DNA of 64,000 nt from Venturia oleaginea (GCA_013176395.1 JABMLP010000006.1:1178001-1242000), one strand, 5' to 3'. Counted from the stretch's first letter, positions 31,548 through 44,498 are shown. Numbers and translations: made by a program. Notes: generated from the sequence alone by a model not told the origin.

Positions 31548-34500
31548 TTACCCAACCCCTCTCCCTCTCTCCAAGTCTTCACTAATCCTGCCTCTCACAC
31601 GATCAAAACTAGCTTTAGCCCAAGTAATCTTTTCGCTTCCCCGTCTAGTCCTAGGTCTCAAGCCCGTCGGTGAAAGCTCCTCCTCCCCAAATCCGTAATT
31701 CCTTGATGGTCTTCCATTCATGCCCTCATCTGTTGACATGTATTTTTCCACATTCGAAATCCGTGGAGGTTGCTCAACAAACTCTCGAGTCGTCTTCTTC
31801 AGGGGCGTCTCTTCGTACTTGATCTTCCGTCGGAGAACATGTAAGCTGAGCCAGGTCCTGGCTTTGCGGATGAATATGCCGACATCGTCGACGGCGAGTG
31901 CCACAGCTACAAGAGGAACAGAGACGGCGAAGCCGATGGGAAACATGTACCTGGCCACAAAAGATAAATGAAGAGATGGGGTGCCAGAGGGCGAGAACTC
32001 GGCGAAAGGTATAGCAAAGAATGCGGCAATGAAGGACATCGGGAGAAAGATGATGGTGACGATGGTGAATACCAGAATGGTCTGTCCCTGCTTTGCCGTA
32101 AGTTGAGCTTGATCGCGGGCGAATCTTGCCTCAAATGCATTGGCATGCTTTTGTTTCAGGTCTAATAGATGTGCCAAAGATGCCTCGACAGAGGTGGCCT
32201 GTCCTCTCATACGTTCGAGATCTTTGATGTGGACCTCTATCAGCTTGAGTTGTTCTCGTTTCCTTCGCTCGATCTCTCGGCCTTCGAGATTGTTTCTTCC
32301 TCCTAGCTCATCGACGATGTGGTCCGCAAGTCCAGGCAAAACATGCAGTTGTGATTGCAACACCATGTCCAGGATTCGAAGTTCGTCTTTGATGTCCTTG
32401 ATCTCAGCAAGCAATTTTGTCTCCGTGCCAATTTCAAGTAGTTTGTCGACAAAGACAGGCTCACTTTCATAATCTTGTTCCCGTTCGCCGGGCTTCAAAT
32501 TGTCTCCCGGAGCTAGTCGGCTGCCGCGAGCTCTCCGGTGTGTTCGCAACCATTTAGTTGCTTGGGCTGAAGCAATGTTGAAGCTTGAGAACAGTTTCGT
32601 TTCTTGATTTGTCTGCTCTTGTTAGCAACCCGAAAATGAGTCAGGTTGAGACCAGCAGGACTCACAACTTTCCCGATCGAGCTCTCGAACATATCAAGAA
32701 ACTGAAAATCCACGTTATCAAGCTTGTGGCGATCGAAGACCCCACAGCAGCGGCTGGTGATTAGCAGAGCCAGATCATACACACTATTGATCGGAGGCCT
32801 GGTCTTGGCATTCATGTCCTCAACAATCCCATCAAGAACATTCATCGGATCATTCCTTGGCTGTTCCCATCGTTCCGGGAAGCAAGTGACGATGAGGTCT
32901 TTTCCGAGAATGAAAACCCATAGCTGATCAACCATGAAAATCGCCGGGTGAACACCTTGTTCTTTGAGATAGCGGTAGACTACTTGATCTTCGTCTCGCT
33001 GCGAAGTGTCAATTCCGTGGTAGGAAAACTGGTCCAAAGTGCGACGAGGATGCAGTGGCGGCTTCGCCCTTAAATAAGCCTGGACGAGTAGATCATCTGC
33101 CGACGGGGTATGAGGACATTCTTTACGATTCTGGGCCAGCTTAATGGCTGCTGCCATTTTTCGTCTGCTCCTATCCGTCTCATAGTGCAGGAAAGGCATG
33201 AACAGAACAATTTTCCCATTTGATCCTGGTGCTTCTGGCGTCACCTTTGGTGCTCCGCCTTTCACTTTTTCAACAGTCTTCGGTTGTTTCCCATTCTTAT
33301 CAGCGCTCTGTCCGTTAGCCTGCTTCGGTTTCTTGGCATGTCTCTCTTGAATGGCCTCTCCCTTTGTCTTCCTTTTCTTGTCTGACTTGAGCGTACTGTC
33401 ACGGATTGGCGACGGCTGTGGTTTTCTCGGAGTTGGGTTTGCAGCATCCGGCGGTGTTACAATTAGGTTTGCAGCCTGTTCGTCCAGTGAGGGATCAGCG
33501 AGCGGCAGAGGATCTGGACGAGGTTTTGGCTTCTTCTCTGCTCTATACTGCATGGCGTAGCGCTGACTCCAAGGGCGCATGAAATGGGCGTGGGGTGTAT
33601 GTCCTCTATGTTCTTGGTTGAAACATTTCTCTAAGGATTTGAAGTCTTCGATCTCCCCATGGTCTTTGTGGCCACCTTCAATGAATGATTTGGCTAACAG
33701 CGTCTCTACCCACGCAATCTACAAAAGTGTCAGTGACGCATAAATTATGGGCAGTGAAATGTAGTGAATTCACATTATTCGCCGGTAAATGTATCCATCT
33801 GAAAGCAGGCTGATGTTTGATATTCTTCACCTGAGTGGGAACCTTTGGCTTATCTGTATCGGCGTTCCAGCCATACAACAGATCATAGACGGAATGCTTG
33901 AAGTGTAATTGCTTCTTTCCGTCTCGAAAAGCTCCACCTTCGCCTCCGAAATCAACGACGGTAGCATTGAAGCCTGCCATTGCGCTACGCAGCGCTGGTG
34001 GGACTCTGTATCCAACTTTGCCAGGCTGAAGCAGTTGAACAATCTCAGTATGGTAGTTTTCAGCAGCACATAGCATGGGCGTGCGGTCGAAGGTATCTTT
34101 GACCGCAAGATCAGCTTCTGGTCGTCCCGAGGCATCGACTTTGGCCAATATAAGCTTCACTGCTTCTTCGTGTCCATTGAACGCTGCCCAGTGAAGAGGT
34201 GTCATGCCATTAGATAGCGTATAATTAACGTTGCAATCAGTAGCCAGGAGCAATTCGAGAATGCGGACATGGCCTTTGTCTGCCGCATTATGGAGCGCTG
34301 TCCAGCCGCCGTCACTGACAGCTCTCGGATCCGCTCCAGCTGCAAGTAACCTTTGCACCACCTCTACGTGGTTGTTTTCGCTCGCAAACATGAGAGCAGT
34401 TCGCCCACGGTTGTTAGAAGCAGACATATCTGCCCTCTTCTCGCCAAAGAGCAGGATGTCCACCAGCTCTGTCTTCCCGGTTGCCGCTGCCCATATCAAT

Positions 34501-35051
34501 GCCGTTCTACGTGTGTCATCTTTCGCTTCAATATCAGCATAGCGCAGCAGCAGCCCTATCATGTCAATCTTCCATCTGCCGGGTTTTTCGGCAGCCAGAT
34601 GAACAAGTACTGTCCTTCCCTCTTTGTCCTGTGAATCTGGATCCGCCTTTTTCTCGAGAAGCAACTTGCAGATGTTCAAATGCCCACGCGTTGCTGGTTT
34701 GTATAGTGCCGTTCTGCCATCTCTATCTTTTGCATCCGTTTTGGCGCCATTATCGAGAAGTAGCTTGGCCAGCTTTTCGTGTCCCCCCTCACAAGCCTTG
34801 AACAATGCTGATGTTTCATTTTCGCGCTTGGTGTTGACATCCGCTCCTTTTTCGATCAAGAATTTAGCCAAAGCAAGGTTGCCTCGAGCGGCTACTCTTT
34901 GTAATGATTGACGCAGCGCATCGCGATCCATTTGGGATTGCCATGCCGTCTCTTCGATGATTTGTTGAACCTTGAGTTCATTTCCAGCTGCAGAAGCCTG
35001 TATGAGAGAAAGGTGTCTCTGATCCGGAACGCTACTACCGACGCTGGACAT
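31548..35051 (-). CDS. Ankyrin-repeat protein with C-terminal CorA-like membrane domain
   Basis: Exons 35051-33774, 33718-32666 and 32612-31548 (introns 55 and 53 bp) join in frame to 1131 residues. Residues 1-350 hold about nine ankyrin repeats (for example GRTALMFASENNHVEVVQRL and GWTALHNAADKGHVRILELL). The middle carries a basic disordered linker and a globular part (VYRYLKEQGVHPAIFMVDQL, typical of the soluble CorA-like domain). Near residues 860-950 a long charged helix precedes two membrane helices (about 955-980 and 1000-1020). This architecture is widespread in filamentous ascomycetes and is placed in the CorA/ZntB metal-transporter superfamily. The signature Gly-Met-Asn at the end of the first membrane helix is absent (IAAFFAIPFAEF there), so ion transport is not assured. 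Many such fungal proteins may instead be membrane-tethered sensors. The frame upstream is open to a TTG at 35285; the ATG at 35051 was chosen. Confidence 0.85.
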
Positions 35052-35727
35052 TATTAATGGCGGATATGTCAAGAATTGCCTCTCATGGTGAGCAAGGGCG
35101 CTCCTGGCCGACGACTTCGACGAGAGAAGCTTGAGACGAATCGTTCGCCTTGAAGAAGACAGGAGAGTAAACGAATGGGTGTCGCGACTTGAGGTTCGAG
35201 GTGGGATGGAGTTTGCGAAAGGTTGCGCAAGAGGATTGCCATGATTTTCGGAACTTTCTCTCCCGTCTTCAATGTCTGGATCCAACCCTGCACAGTGGAT
35301 TGTCTTAGCCCGATCGACGTTGCATGTGTATCACGTGAAGCTCATAAGAGACTCCTGTTGAAGCAGAGGGCATTCGATACATGATTGTCGGCTTTGTGGT
35401 GTTTGGAACAAGAAAAGCTGGTGGACGACAACGAACGGTACTAAACGGCCCTTCTCCACGTTGTTGCCCTGTTCGTTGGATCCATAATACCTTGGTGAAA
35501 CATTGACCATCAGCCTTGTATAAACCACTCCTTTGCAGCTCCAAGGTTATCGCATTTTTGAAAGAAGAAAGTCGTCGATGCTTCTCAAGAGCGCGGGAAT
35601 ACGAACAATTGACCAATCCGACCAAACTGTAATTGGAACTTCACTGGCCACTAAGATTTCTAAACTTGTAGGGAGTGTGAAAACGTTGGAACAGTCACTA
35701 ATTAATCGTATACCTCCCGCTCCGTTT
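35052..35727. other. Promoter side of the ankyrin-CorA gene
   Basis: No gene is visible. It should hold the promoter of the ankyrin-CorA gene (reading left). The archaemetzincin relic, also on the minus strand, ends at its right side. Confidence 0.4.
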
Positions 35728-36771
35728 CTATAATGACCCCCTCATCGTGAACTGTTCAATCCTGGCCTCCAACCAAGCTCCAGAAGCAGCAAATAGATGA
35801 ACATGGGTTCGTCTTCGACAAAATTGCAGCATAGCCTGACACCACTCAAGTTCAGTGCTCCCAATGGCATGCACTATTTTCGTCATGTCAACAGGACAGA
35901 GATACGGAGGTTGCCGAGAGTCTTCCTTGATGGAAGCCGTGCCTTGCATAACACATGCGTAATAAATATAATGCTCAATTCCCAAGCAATGCCCAAGTTC
36001 GTGACTTGCTGTTCGGCAGGCACGACCTAGCCAGAGGCCAGAGAGTACTTCCTGCGAGCGAGACTCAATCACGGCTGGGAGGGAGCGGTGAACATCCACA
36101 GCCAAGAGTAGTGGGGAGGAGATTTCGTTTCCATCTTCTCTGCTACTCATCCTTGTCTGCTTTTGTCCACGGGCGGCGACATTCTTGCCATTGACGAACG
36201 AAGCACAATGGGAAGCTGGCCAGGCATGATCCACATCAAGCTTATCGTCTAGACCAGGGTGATATCGAGCCGAAGAGACGACGGCAACTCTGCTTCCTCC
36301 ATACAGTATGCTCGGCCACAGCAGAAGTCGTCCTCTTCATCTTCGTACAAGTCGTGATCATCCATTAGTAAAAGGGCATATGCGTCATCTGGCAAAGCAT
36401 TGATGCAGGCGTCGAGGAGATCATTGAGGTTCAGCTGCCCAACAAAAGTTTCGTCTGGAAGAGCGCACTCGTATCCTTGTTCCTGATTTGTCGGTCTCAA
36501 GCGTGATGGCTTCCACGGCTGGCAGCGTTTTCTTTCCATGCTTTGCCTTTATGGAAGAACTGTCCCATACAGTATACTGGAATGGTGTGTCAACTAGCTT
36601 AACATTCATTCCATGGTAGAAAGCCTGAAGGTACTCCAGAATGCTCGACATTGGAGGAGAGTCTGCTGGCTCTCGCAATTCTCGCACTGCGGGTTTGCTC
36701 CACTCTTCGAGCCATCGAACGTCTTCGGTGATGTTAGGGAGATGTCGAGGATTCGCCTTGAAACGCCATTA
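35728..36771 (-). pseudogene. Decayed archaemetzincin-type metalloprotease (AMZ family)
   Basis: The intact family are zinc aminopeptidase-like proteases with HExxHxxGxxH, then CxxxxCxM and a distant CxxC-type pair. Here three frame segments together spell the whole fold. Segment one (to about 36460) carries ILEYLQAFYHGMNVKLVDTP. Segment two (about 36460-36305, other frame) carries QLNLNDLLDACINALPDDAY and HDLYEDEEDDFCCGRAY. Segment three (back in the first frame) carries the GSRVAVVSSARYHPG stretch, DHAWPASHC, HELGHCLGIEH and YYACVMQGTASI. The breaks look like one extra base near 36460 and five extra bases near 36305, together six, so the frame is restored. In addition the first Cys after the HELGH...H motif is Tyr (IEHYIYYAC), and in-frame TAA near 36772 leaves no start codon for the N-terminus. 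Two sequencing errors cannot be excluded, but the missing start and the lost Cys favour a pseudogene. Confidence 0.75.
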
Positions 36772-37090
36772 TAGTGATGCCCAATGATGATGTTTGTTTA
36801 TAGTGCCTGCATTTTGGACGAATCTAAATAGTGCTGCTAGCGCCAGTGCATTTTAGTATGGCCCCGACGGATCCGCTACTCCGCGTCATTACTTTGGAGT
36901 TGCCCTGGAACCTAACCTCCATACCTCTAGGCTCAATCTACAACTACGTTCCTTCACTCTCTTTGCGACCACTTAGAGAATACTGCTATGCTCTGAACAA
37001 CACTGTCTGCTACTTGAGAACATTTCTATCCACCTGCGTGCACCTGCGTGCCATACACTCCCTGGTGCCATACCATCGCGTCGCCCAGCT
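36772..37090. promoter_or_regulatory. Upstream region of the NPC1-like gene
   Basis: About 320 bp lie between the archaemetzincin relic (minus strand) and the NPC1 ATG. It should contain the NPC1 promoter and leader; no specific site is recognisable. Any former archaemetzincin first exon should also lie here, but I find none. Confidence 0.35.
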
Positions 37091-40000
37091 ATGCGCTTTC
37101 GCCACTCCACCTCCCACCTACTGGGTCTCTCCTGCGTCACCCTCCTCGTTCCTTTCATACAAGCTGCCGACGATACACTTCCACAGAAACATGAGGCTGG
37201 GAGATGTGCTTTGCGGGGAACATGTGGGAAAGTAGGCTTCTTTGGCTCTGAGCTGCCATGCCCGGACAATGGTCCTGCGAAAGACCCCACGGAAGAGACG
37301 CGGGAGAAACTGATTGGAATATGTGGTGATGCATGGTCGAAAGGCCCTGTATGCTGCGAGGACGTCCAGCTTGATATCCTGCAAAGTAACTTGAAACGCG
37401 CCGACCAGATCATCTCTAGCTGTCCCGCTTGTCGTGAGAACTTCGTAAACCTCTTCTGCACTTTCACATGCTCCCCGGACCAGTCACTCTTTGTGAACGT
37501 CACAGCCGCGACCCCCAAGAACGACAAGTTCCTAGTCACGGAGCTGGATCATCTGGTGTCCGACGACTATGGAGTGGGATTTTACAACAGCTGCAAGGAA
37601 GTCAAGTTTGGGCCAACAAACAGTCCAGCCATGAATCTGATAGGAGGAGGCGCTAAGAACTTTACCCAATTCCTCAAATTCCTGGGTGATAAGAAGTTTG
37701 GAGGCAGTCCGTTCCAGATGAATTTCCCACGGTCAAATCCAGCGGATTTTCCGAAGATGGATCCGATGGACAAACCAACACACGCATGTAATGACGAAGA
37801 TCCGGCATACCGATGCGCCTGCGTTGACTGCCCAGGGTCCTGTGTCGACTTGCCCAAACTGGAATTTGAGAAGTCGTGCTACGTTGGGGCACTTCCTTGC
37901 CTGTCCTTCTCAATTATCCTTATTTACTCGGTTTTCCTAATGCTGCTTGTCGGCGCTGTTGCGGGCCACATTGCCTACCAAAAGCATTCTCAGTCCAAAA
38001 ACGAGCGACTGAGACTTCTGCAAGACGCTGATTTGAGCGACGACGATGACGAGGGCGATGTTGTCCATAACGCTGGAATGCTTGACAGGCCTCAAAAGAA
38101 TTATTATCTGAACGAGATCTGCGACAAACTTTTCAGCCGACTTGGTTATGCTTCGGCAAAGTTTCCTGGCATCACCATTGGCTCTAGCTTCTTTATCGTC
38201 CTTCTTTTGAGCTTGGGGTGGGTCAAATTTGCCATTGAAACTGACCCAGTGAGGTTGTGGGTGTCTCCCGAGTCGGATGCCGCGAAGGAGAAGGACTTTT
38301 TTGACTTAAACTTCGGGCCCTTCTTCCGGGCAGAACAGGCTTTCCTCGTCAACGACACTGACTCAGAGTCAACAGTCATGAGCTACGACACCCTCAGATG
38401 GTGGTTTGATGTGGAAGCACGGGTCACTCGCCTGCGAACCCCTGGTGGGATTGCGCTGGACGATGTATGCTACAAGGCAGCAGGAGCTGCTTGCGTGACT
38501 CAATCATTCACTGGTTATTTCCAAGGCGATATGACAATGCTCGACCCAGATAGCTGGCAAGAACAGCTGCTGGGTTGCTCCAATCAACCTGTTGATTGCC
38601 GACCGGAATTCGGTCAGCCCTTGGACCCCAAGATGTTGTTCGGTGGCTACACGGACAATGTGCTAGACTCCAAAGCTATCGTGACTACATGGGTTGTCAG
38701 CAACCATGCGGAAGGCACGCAAGAGCTCTCCCGCGCCATGGCTTTCGAAGAACAGTTGAAGGTTACGCTCCTCGATGTGCAGCGTGAAGCTAGCGAACGA
38801 GGACTTCGACTGTCTTTCAATACGGAGATCAGCTTGGAAGAAGAGCTCAACAAGTCCACAAATACAGATGCAAAGATTGTGATCATCAGCTACATCATCA
38901 TGTTTCTGTATGCTTCTCTCGCCCTTGGGTCCACGACTTTGACAGCGAAGACGATTTTAAACAACCCGGCCAATGCCTTGGTCCAGTCCAAGTTTATGCT
39001 CGGCATCGTCGGTATCCTCATTGTTCTGATGTCTGTCTCTGCGTCTGTCGGCTTGTTTTCTGCATGCGGAATCAAGGTCACTCTGATCATTGCAGAGGTC
39101 ATCCCTTTCCTGGTCCTCGCTGTCGGGGTTGACAACATCTTCCTTATCGTCCACGAATTCGAACGCGTCAACACAAGCCATCCAGATACTCCGATCGCAC
39201 AGCGCATGTCAAAAGCATTGGGAAGAATGGGGCCCAGTATCTTGCTATCTGCGACGACCGAGACTGTTGCATTTGCTATGGGCTCAGCAGTGGGCATGCC
39301 CGCAGTGAAAAACTTTGCCGTGTATGCAGCGGGAGCCGTCTTCATCAACGCTGTCTTGCAAGTGACGATGTTCACTTCCGTCCTTGCTCTCAACCAGAAA
39401 CGTGTAGAAGCAGGTCGGGCTGATTGTGTTCCCTGCGTTCGCGTGACGATTGCTGATCAGTCATCATTGGCCGAGCATAACTACGGCACTGACGATGAGG
39501 GAAGCTTGCAAAGATTCATTCGAAAGTCATATGCTCCGGCTTTATTGGGAAAGAAGGCGAAGGTTGCCATCATCACCATCTTCCTCGGAATCTTCACTGC
39601 AGGTCTTGCGTTGATGCCAAAAGTTAATCTGGGCTTGGACCAGCGTATTGCCATCCCCGACGGATCATATCTGATCGATTACTTCAATGATCTCGATCAC
39701 TACTTTGGCGCCGGACCACCAGTCTACTTCGTCACCCGAGACTTGAATGTTACTGAGCGCAAACACCAACAGGAACTTTGCGGTCGTTATCTGTCTTGCG
39801 ATACGTTTTCATTGGCAAGCATTCTGGAAGGAGAACGCAAGCGATCTGAATTGTCATACATTGCAGATGCCACTGCCAGCTGGGTGGACGACTACTTCTC
39901 GTGGCTCAACCCAGCATTTGAGAACTGCTGCATCGAAGATGGGAAGCCCTGCTTTGAGTCTCGAAACCCGCCATGGAATGCAACCCTATACGGCATGCCT

Positions 40001-40963
40001 GAAGGTCCAGAGTACATCAAGTACCTTCAAAAATGGCTAGATTCGCCTACGACTGAGGAATGCCCACTTGGCGGCAAAGCCGCCTATGGAGATGCTGTCG
40101 TCGCAGATGTCAAACACACAACCATCAAAGCATCTCACTTCAGGACTTCACATACTCCGTTACATACACAGGATGATTTTATCTCCGCATACCGCTCTGC
40201 TCGCCGTATCGCCAATGATATCAGTAAGGAGAACAAAATCGATGTTTTTCCTTACTCCAAGTTCTACATCTTCTTCGACCAGTACATTTCGATTGTGAAA
40301 CTATCAGCGACCCTACTAGGTGCGGCAATTGCCGTCATCTTTCTCTTGACCTCGGTACTCCTGGGATCCATTCAGACAGGAATTGTTGTTACAGTCACGG
40401 TCGCAATGATCATCGTCGACATCATTGGTGCTATGGCTGTCGCTGACGTGTCATTGAACGCTGTTTCACTTGTCAACCTCATTATCAGCGTAGGTATCTC
40501 TTTAGAGTTCTGCGCACATATTGCTCGTGCATTTTCTTTTCCATCGACAACCGTCATGGAACGTGCCCCCAAGCACAAATTTCGAGGCAAGGATGCGCGA
40601 GCGTGGACTGCACTCGTCAATGTTGGTGGTAGTGTCTTTACTGGCATAACCATCACAAAGCTACTGGGTGTAGCCGTGTTGGCTTTCACGAGGAGTAAGA
40701 TTTTTGAAATCTACTACTTCAGAGTATGGGTTGCCTTGGTGCTTTTTGCATCAACGCACGCTCTCATATTCTTGCCGGTGGCATTGAGTCTCTTTGGTGG
40801 TCAGGGTATGTCATAAATCCTTCAAGACCTGCTGGGAATTGCGACTAACTTCCGATCAGGTTATGTGGATCCCGAGTCGGAATCTAGTCTGGAATCTGAT
40901 TTGAGATCGAGGCGTTATCCTGCCTTGTTGAGGGATGAAGATTATGACTCGGATGAATACTAA
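37091..40963 (+). CDS. NCR1: NPC1/Ncr1-type vacuolar sterol transporter
   Basis: Niemann-Pick C1 family proteins move sterols from the vacuole/lysosome lumen into its membrane, taking them from NPC2. Two exons (37091-40805 and 40860-40963; 54-bp intron in the last part) give 1272 residues, the usual fungal length. A signal peptide (about residues 1-25) is followed by the Cys-rich N-terminal sterol-binding domain (CALRGTCGKVGFFG, CCEDVQLDILQ, CPACRENFVNLFCTFTCSP). Helix 1 lies near residues 270-300, helix 2 near 357-378. The sterol-sensing domain spans about 593-765 (SYIIMFLYASLALG, FLVLAVGVDNIFLIVHEFER). A second lumenal domain with paired Cys follows and the C-terminal Patched-like helices run from about 1066 to 1240. 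The short last exon ends in an acidic tail (RDEDYDSDEY) without an obvious dileucine signal. The gene starts 319 bp after the archaemetzincin relic, which reads the other way. Confidence 0.96.
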
Positions 40964-41178
40964 ATCCGTGATATTTAGCATTAGATTGAACGAATGTGAA
41001 CTTCCAAGTTTTGGTCGATGAAGAAGAGACCATTTGAAAAGTAACCAAATGAAGGTGATCCTTGATGTGAACATAAAGCGATGGTGAGTTTTCGAACCTA
41101 GCAAATATCGCTTTCCTTCCATTTCAGAACCACTCCACCTGTTATCCTTCCAGTTCCTTCTTGTAATATCTCGTATCC

Positions 41179-42081
41179 TTATTTGCACGCCATACCCCAC
41201 AGAGTGAAGAAGCCCCCGGCAACACCATGAACGGCACCTGATCTACATTAGCCAAGGATTCAAGTGGATTCTTCGCACGGCTGATACTTACCTGCTACCG
41301 CAGCACCAACTTCGGAGAAGGTCTTGCAGAACTCATTTCCGACCACTTCGACTTTTAAGTCGCTACCGATGAATGGAGGTGCACCTGTGAGGTGCTTCGG
41401 CTGATAATTAATACCCCAATAATTCGGTAGCTTACAGCGCTTGACCTTTGTCTTGTGCTCGGGACAAAACACCATTGGGTTTGGGCAGGTTGAGGTGTGT
41501 ACATGTTCTTCGCATTTTGCGACGGATTTGACGGCCGCTCGTAAGGCGTCGATGAGCTTGCTTCGGAGATCGGATGGGTAGGCGCCTGTTGGGTTTACTA
41601 TCATTGGCTGTGTTAGGGCTCTACTAGATCAACGACGGATGCTACCAAGTATGAAAAGAGAAAGGTAGATTGGCAGTGGGGCAACGTACTTGCGAGCGAC
41701 ATGTCGGTAACTTGGCCAGAACCTTTGTCGAGTTTCTGGAACTTGAGCTCGATTTTGTTTGTGTCGCATTGGCCTTGTTTGCTGCAGGCGTCGGCGATTT
41801 CGTCGATGATTTTGTCGACGGATAGGTTGTCGACGGAGATTAGATGGTCGGACCCTGCGGAGGCTGGTTAGTGACTTTCTGGTTCTAAATACTGAAGCGT
41901 TTTACTCACATGTTAGCTTGAGAGTCCCTGACTTGTCATTTACCCACTCTGGATGGGCCTCGGAGACGCTTCGAAGACTCGGGCCTTGGAGTACTTCGGG
42001 AGGTAGTGTGGTTTCGGGAGAAGGGAGGCTTGTGGCTACCTGGAGAGCGGATGCAAGGAGAAAGGCATATTTTAGCTGCAT
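41179..42081 (-). CDS. Cys-containing secreted protein, four exons
   Basis: Exons 42081-41910, 41854-41690, 41597-41292 and 41237-41179 join in frame to 233 residues. A signal peptide (MQLKYAFLLASALQVATS) is followed by about 35 Pro/Ser-rich residues, then a domain with a long amphipathic helix (VDKIIDEIADACSKQGQC). A Cys-rich patch follows (KCEEHVHTSTCPNPMVFC, RC) and an end with small residues in helix-zipper spacing (SEVGAAVAGAVHGVAGGFF). Eight or so Cys suggest disulfides after secretion. The last acceptor was chosen (ATCAG|GTGCC) because it continues the Gly/Ala pattern and ends in WGMACK; the alternative acceptor five bases earlier would give a different 32-residue end. I recognise no family. 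A secreted effector or antimicrobial-type protein is possible but unproven. Confidence 0.72.
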
Positions 42082-44498
42082 GTTTATGGCGTTAGATGAG
42101 GTTGTGTTTTGAATAACGGAGAGAGGAGGTTTATGGATTGTGAAATTGTGCTGATGACAATGCTGGTCGTGAATATCTTTCTTTATATACACATATATCC
42201 TCTAAAAAACCAGTATCAAGGCTGACTCCTCCAATCTGGAATTCTAATGATAATATCAGCAGCTAAAAACATACACAGTGTACAAACATTTTCCTTTCGG
42301 AGAACCTTCTCAAATCATGAAGGACGAAGGAATGGAAATGTGGGGCTGTGTATCCTTTCAGCCTTGATTATATATGTTACGGCTGACACCGGAGTCCGGC
42401 AACAGTAGCCCAGACTGTTCAACAACTTCTTCTCTGTTCGACGTATCTTCGTCCAATGGCTAGCCAGTAGATGTGGCTTGTTACTGCTTTTATGAGCTCA
42501 AGACGCACATGTAACACGGATACAAGTAAGAACTAGGATGGAAAGACCAACAGAGCTGCTAGAGACTTGTCCGCAAAAAGTAGACACAGGCTTACTGCGA
42601 AGGACTCTGTAGCTCGGAACCTAGAAGCCTCGCACAATCCAACAAAATCCACTAGACGATACGGCGGATTTGGTCGTTGGATTGTTAAGTCCTAATTAAG
42701 GATGTGGTGTCAGAGGAGAGGTTGAAGTATACGCTATAGTTCTCCCCAACAACGTCAGCATTGGGAAAAAATCAACAGTAGAACAGGTCAATGCAGATGG
42801 ATGTCGCAACTTATGATTCCATCGAAATAAGCTCCCATTTAGAAGGCACAAAGAAAAAAAAAGGATACAACTTTTTAAGCAAGCCCCGGTCTTTCCATGG
42901 GCTTGCTTGATCTTGCCCACCGCGCGATTTTGAGATTGCATAGAGCATGCAGTGGCGAGCGCGAGACTATCCGAGAGTTTCGCCAATAAAAATAAGTAGA
43001 GAACATAGTCAATGGCAAAAAAACACCAGCCATCTTGGGTCAACGCCGCTCTGTAAATAGTAAATATCTCTGCGTACATCTCCATCCATGCAGGTGTAGA
43101 ATAAGGAATAGCAGTGCGAAGTTGTGGAATATTATAATCGGGCTCGGAATTACCTGGGATAGTCAGTTACTTGAGAAAGCGAGCGAGCGCGGTAAAACGA
43201 CAAAGGCTGTGTTTCTGGGTGCAATTGTTTCTTGTTCTATGTCGACAAAGGCGGTATGAAGGGATACCTACCCCCTCTCCTCCCTGGCCCCCAGCCCCCA
43301 GGTGACGAATGCCCTGATGTTAAGTTAATCTTGGAACGTATAAGTTACGTAATCGATTGAGTCTCACGATCAACCGGATAAAGCCAAATTGAGCTCAATA
43401 AGGTAGGTTGTCGAGTAACTAATTCATGTCGTTCATCCTTTCCTTGAAGGAATGAAAATTGATCGACTGTCAAGGAGCTACGTCTTGAAATTTCTCTCCT
43501 CGTACCTCTTATTTAGAACATAGCCCCGGTAGATTCTAGCTTAGGATTATCCCGAGGAGTAGCGAAGAGTATACAGGTGTTCCTAGGAATGGCAAAGCTA
43601 TATCTTATACTTGATACGTACCTATATAAAATCATCCGACAATCAATTCGCGAGTCTTACAGATGACCGGGCACTTTATCGGCTCGAAATCAAGCTATGT
43701 TAATTTACCAGATCGCGGAAAGCCTACATAGACTAAGTAGGGGACGTCTTGGGAACCATCATATAAATCCCACGCAGAAAGAAAATCATTTCGAAGTCGG
43801 TTTCTTTGTATGGTGGGAGTAATATGGTACATGCACACACACGCACACACTCCTTCTATGTTTTGAACTGCTTTTTGAATTTATTGTTATCAGCCTCAGT
43901 GAATGGACAGATCCAGCGTGAAGTATGTGCTTTAAGCTCTTCTCTTGTTTGAAGAATTTGTCCGGATTGACTTCATGAGTTCTTAGGGTGTCAATAAGTC
44001 GATTTCTCGTTCTCCTTGTCCTGGACTGAGACCTAATCCCTGGCCCCAAGCTGTCAATTCAATTATTGTCATTTTCACATCATGTATCGAAAGATAGAAG
44101 TGGTACTTGCGAACACCATGGTTGCCACAACGTTGTCGATGATGCTGATACCGGGGGCATCGTTCCGGTCTGATGTCCCTCGCGATTGAGCCTCCAATCA
44201 GTCTCAACGACCAGTGGGTAAGAAAGCTAAGACATTAGGCATCCTCCAATGTGCCTGCCATTGAGTGTAATCGGCTTTGGATTTGAGTAGGAAAAACGAC
44301 TGATCGATGATCTCGGAGAGAAGAGCTTGGAAACTTCAGTAGACCGTATTGGAGATTCTGCTTTTCCACCGTCATAATTCTTGCAACCTCGGCCATTTCC
44401 TCCTTCCATCTGCTAGTGGGAATATTTAGTGACAGTAGCCAATTCTTTAGAACCAGTTTGAAGATTTCGGTCGATCCGGCTTTCCGTCTGAACGATAC
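42082..44498. other. Gene-free stretch, AT-rich in part
   Basis: About 2.4 kb hold no gene I can support. There is a short (AC)n microsatellite (43833-43850), and stretches at 43310-43780 are AT-rich with many stops, resembling decayed repeat DNA. The left end is the promoter of the secreted-protein gene. Confidence 0.4.
43833..43850. repeat. AC dinucleotide microsatellite
   Basis: A short interrupted (AC)n run lies in otherwise non-coding DNA. Confidence 0.8.
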
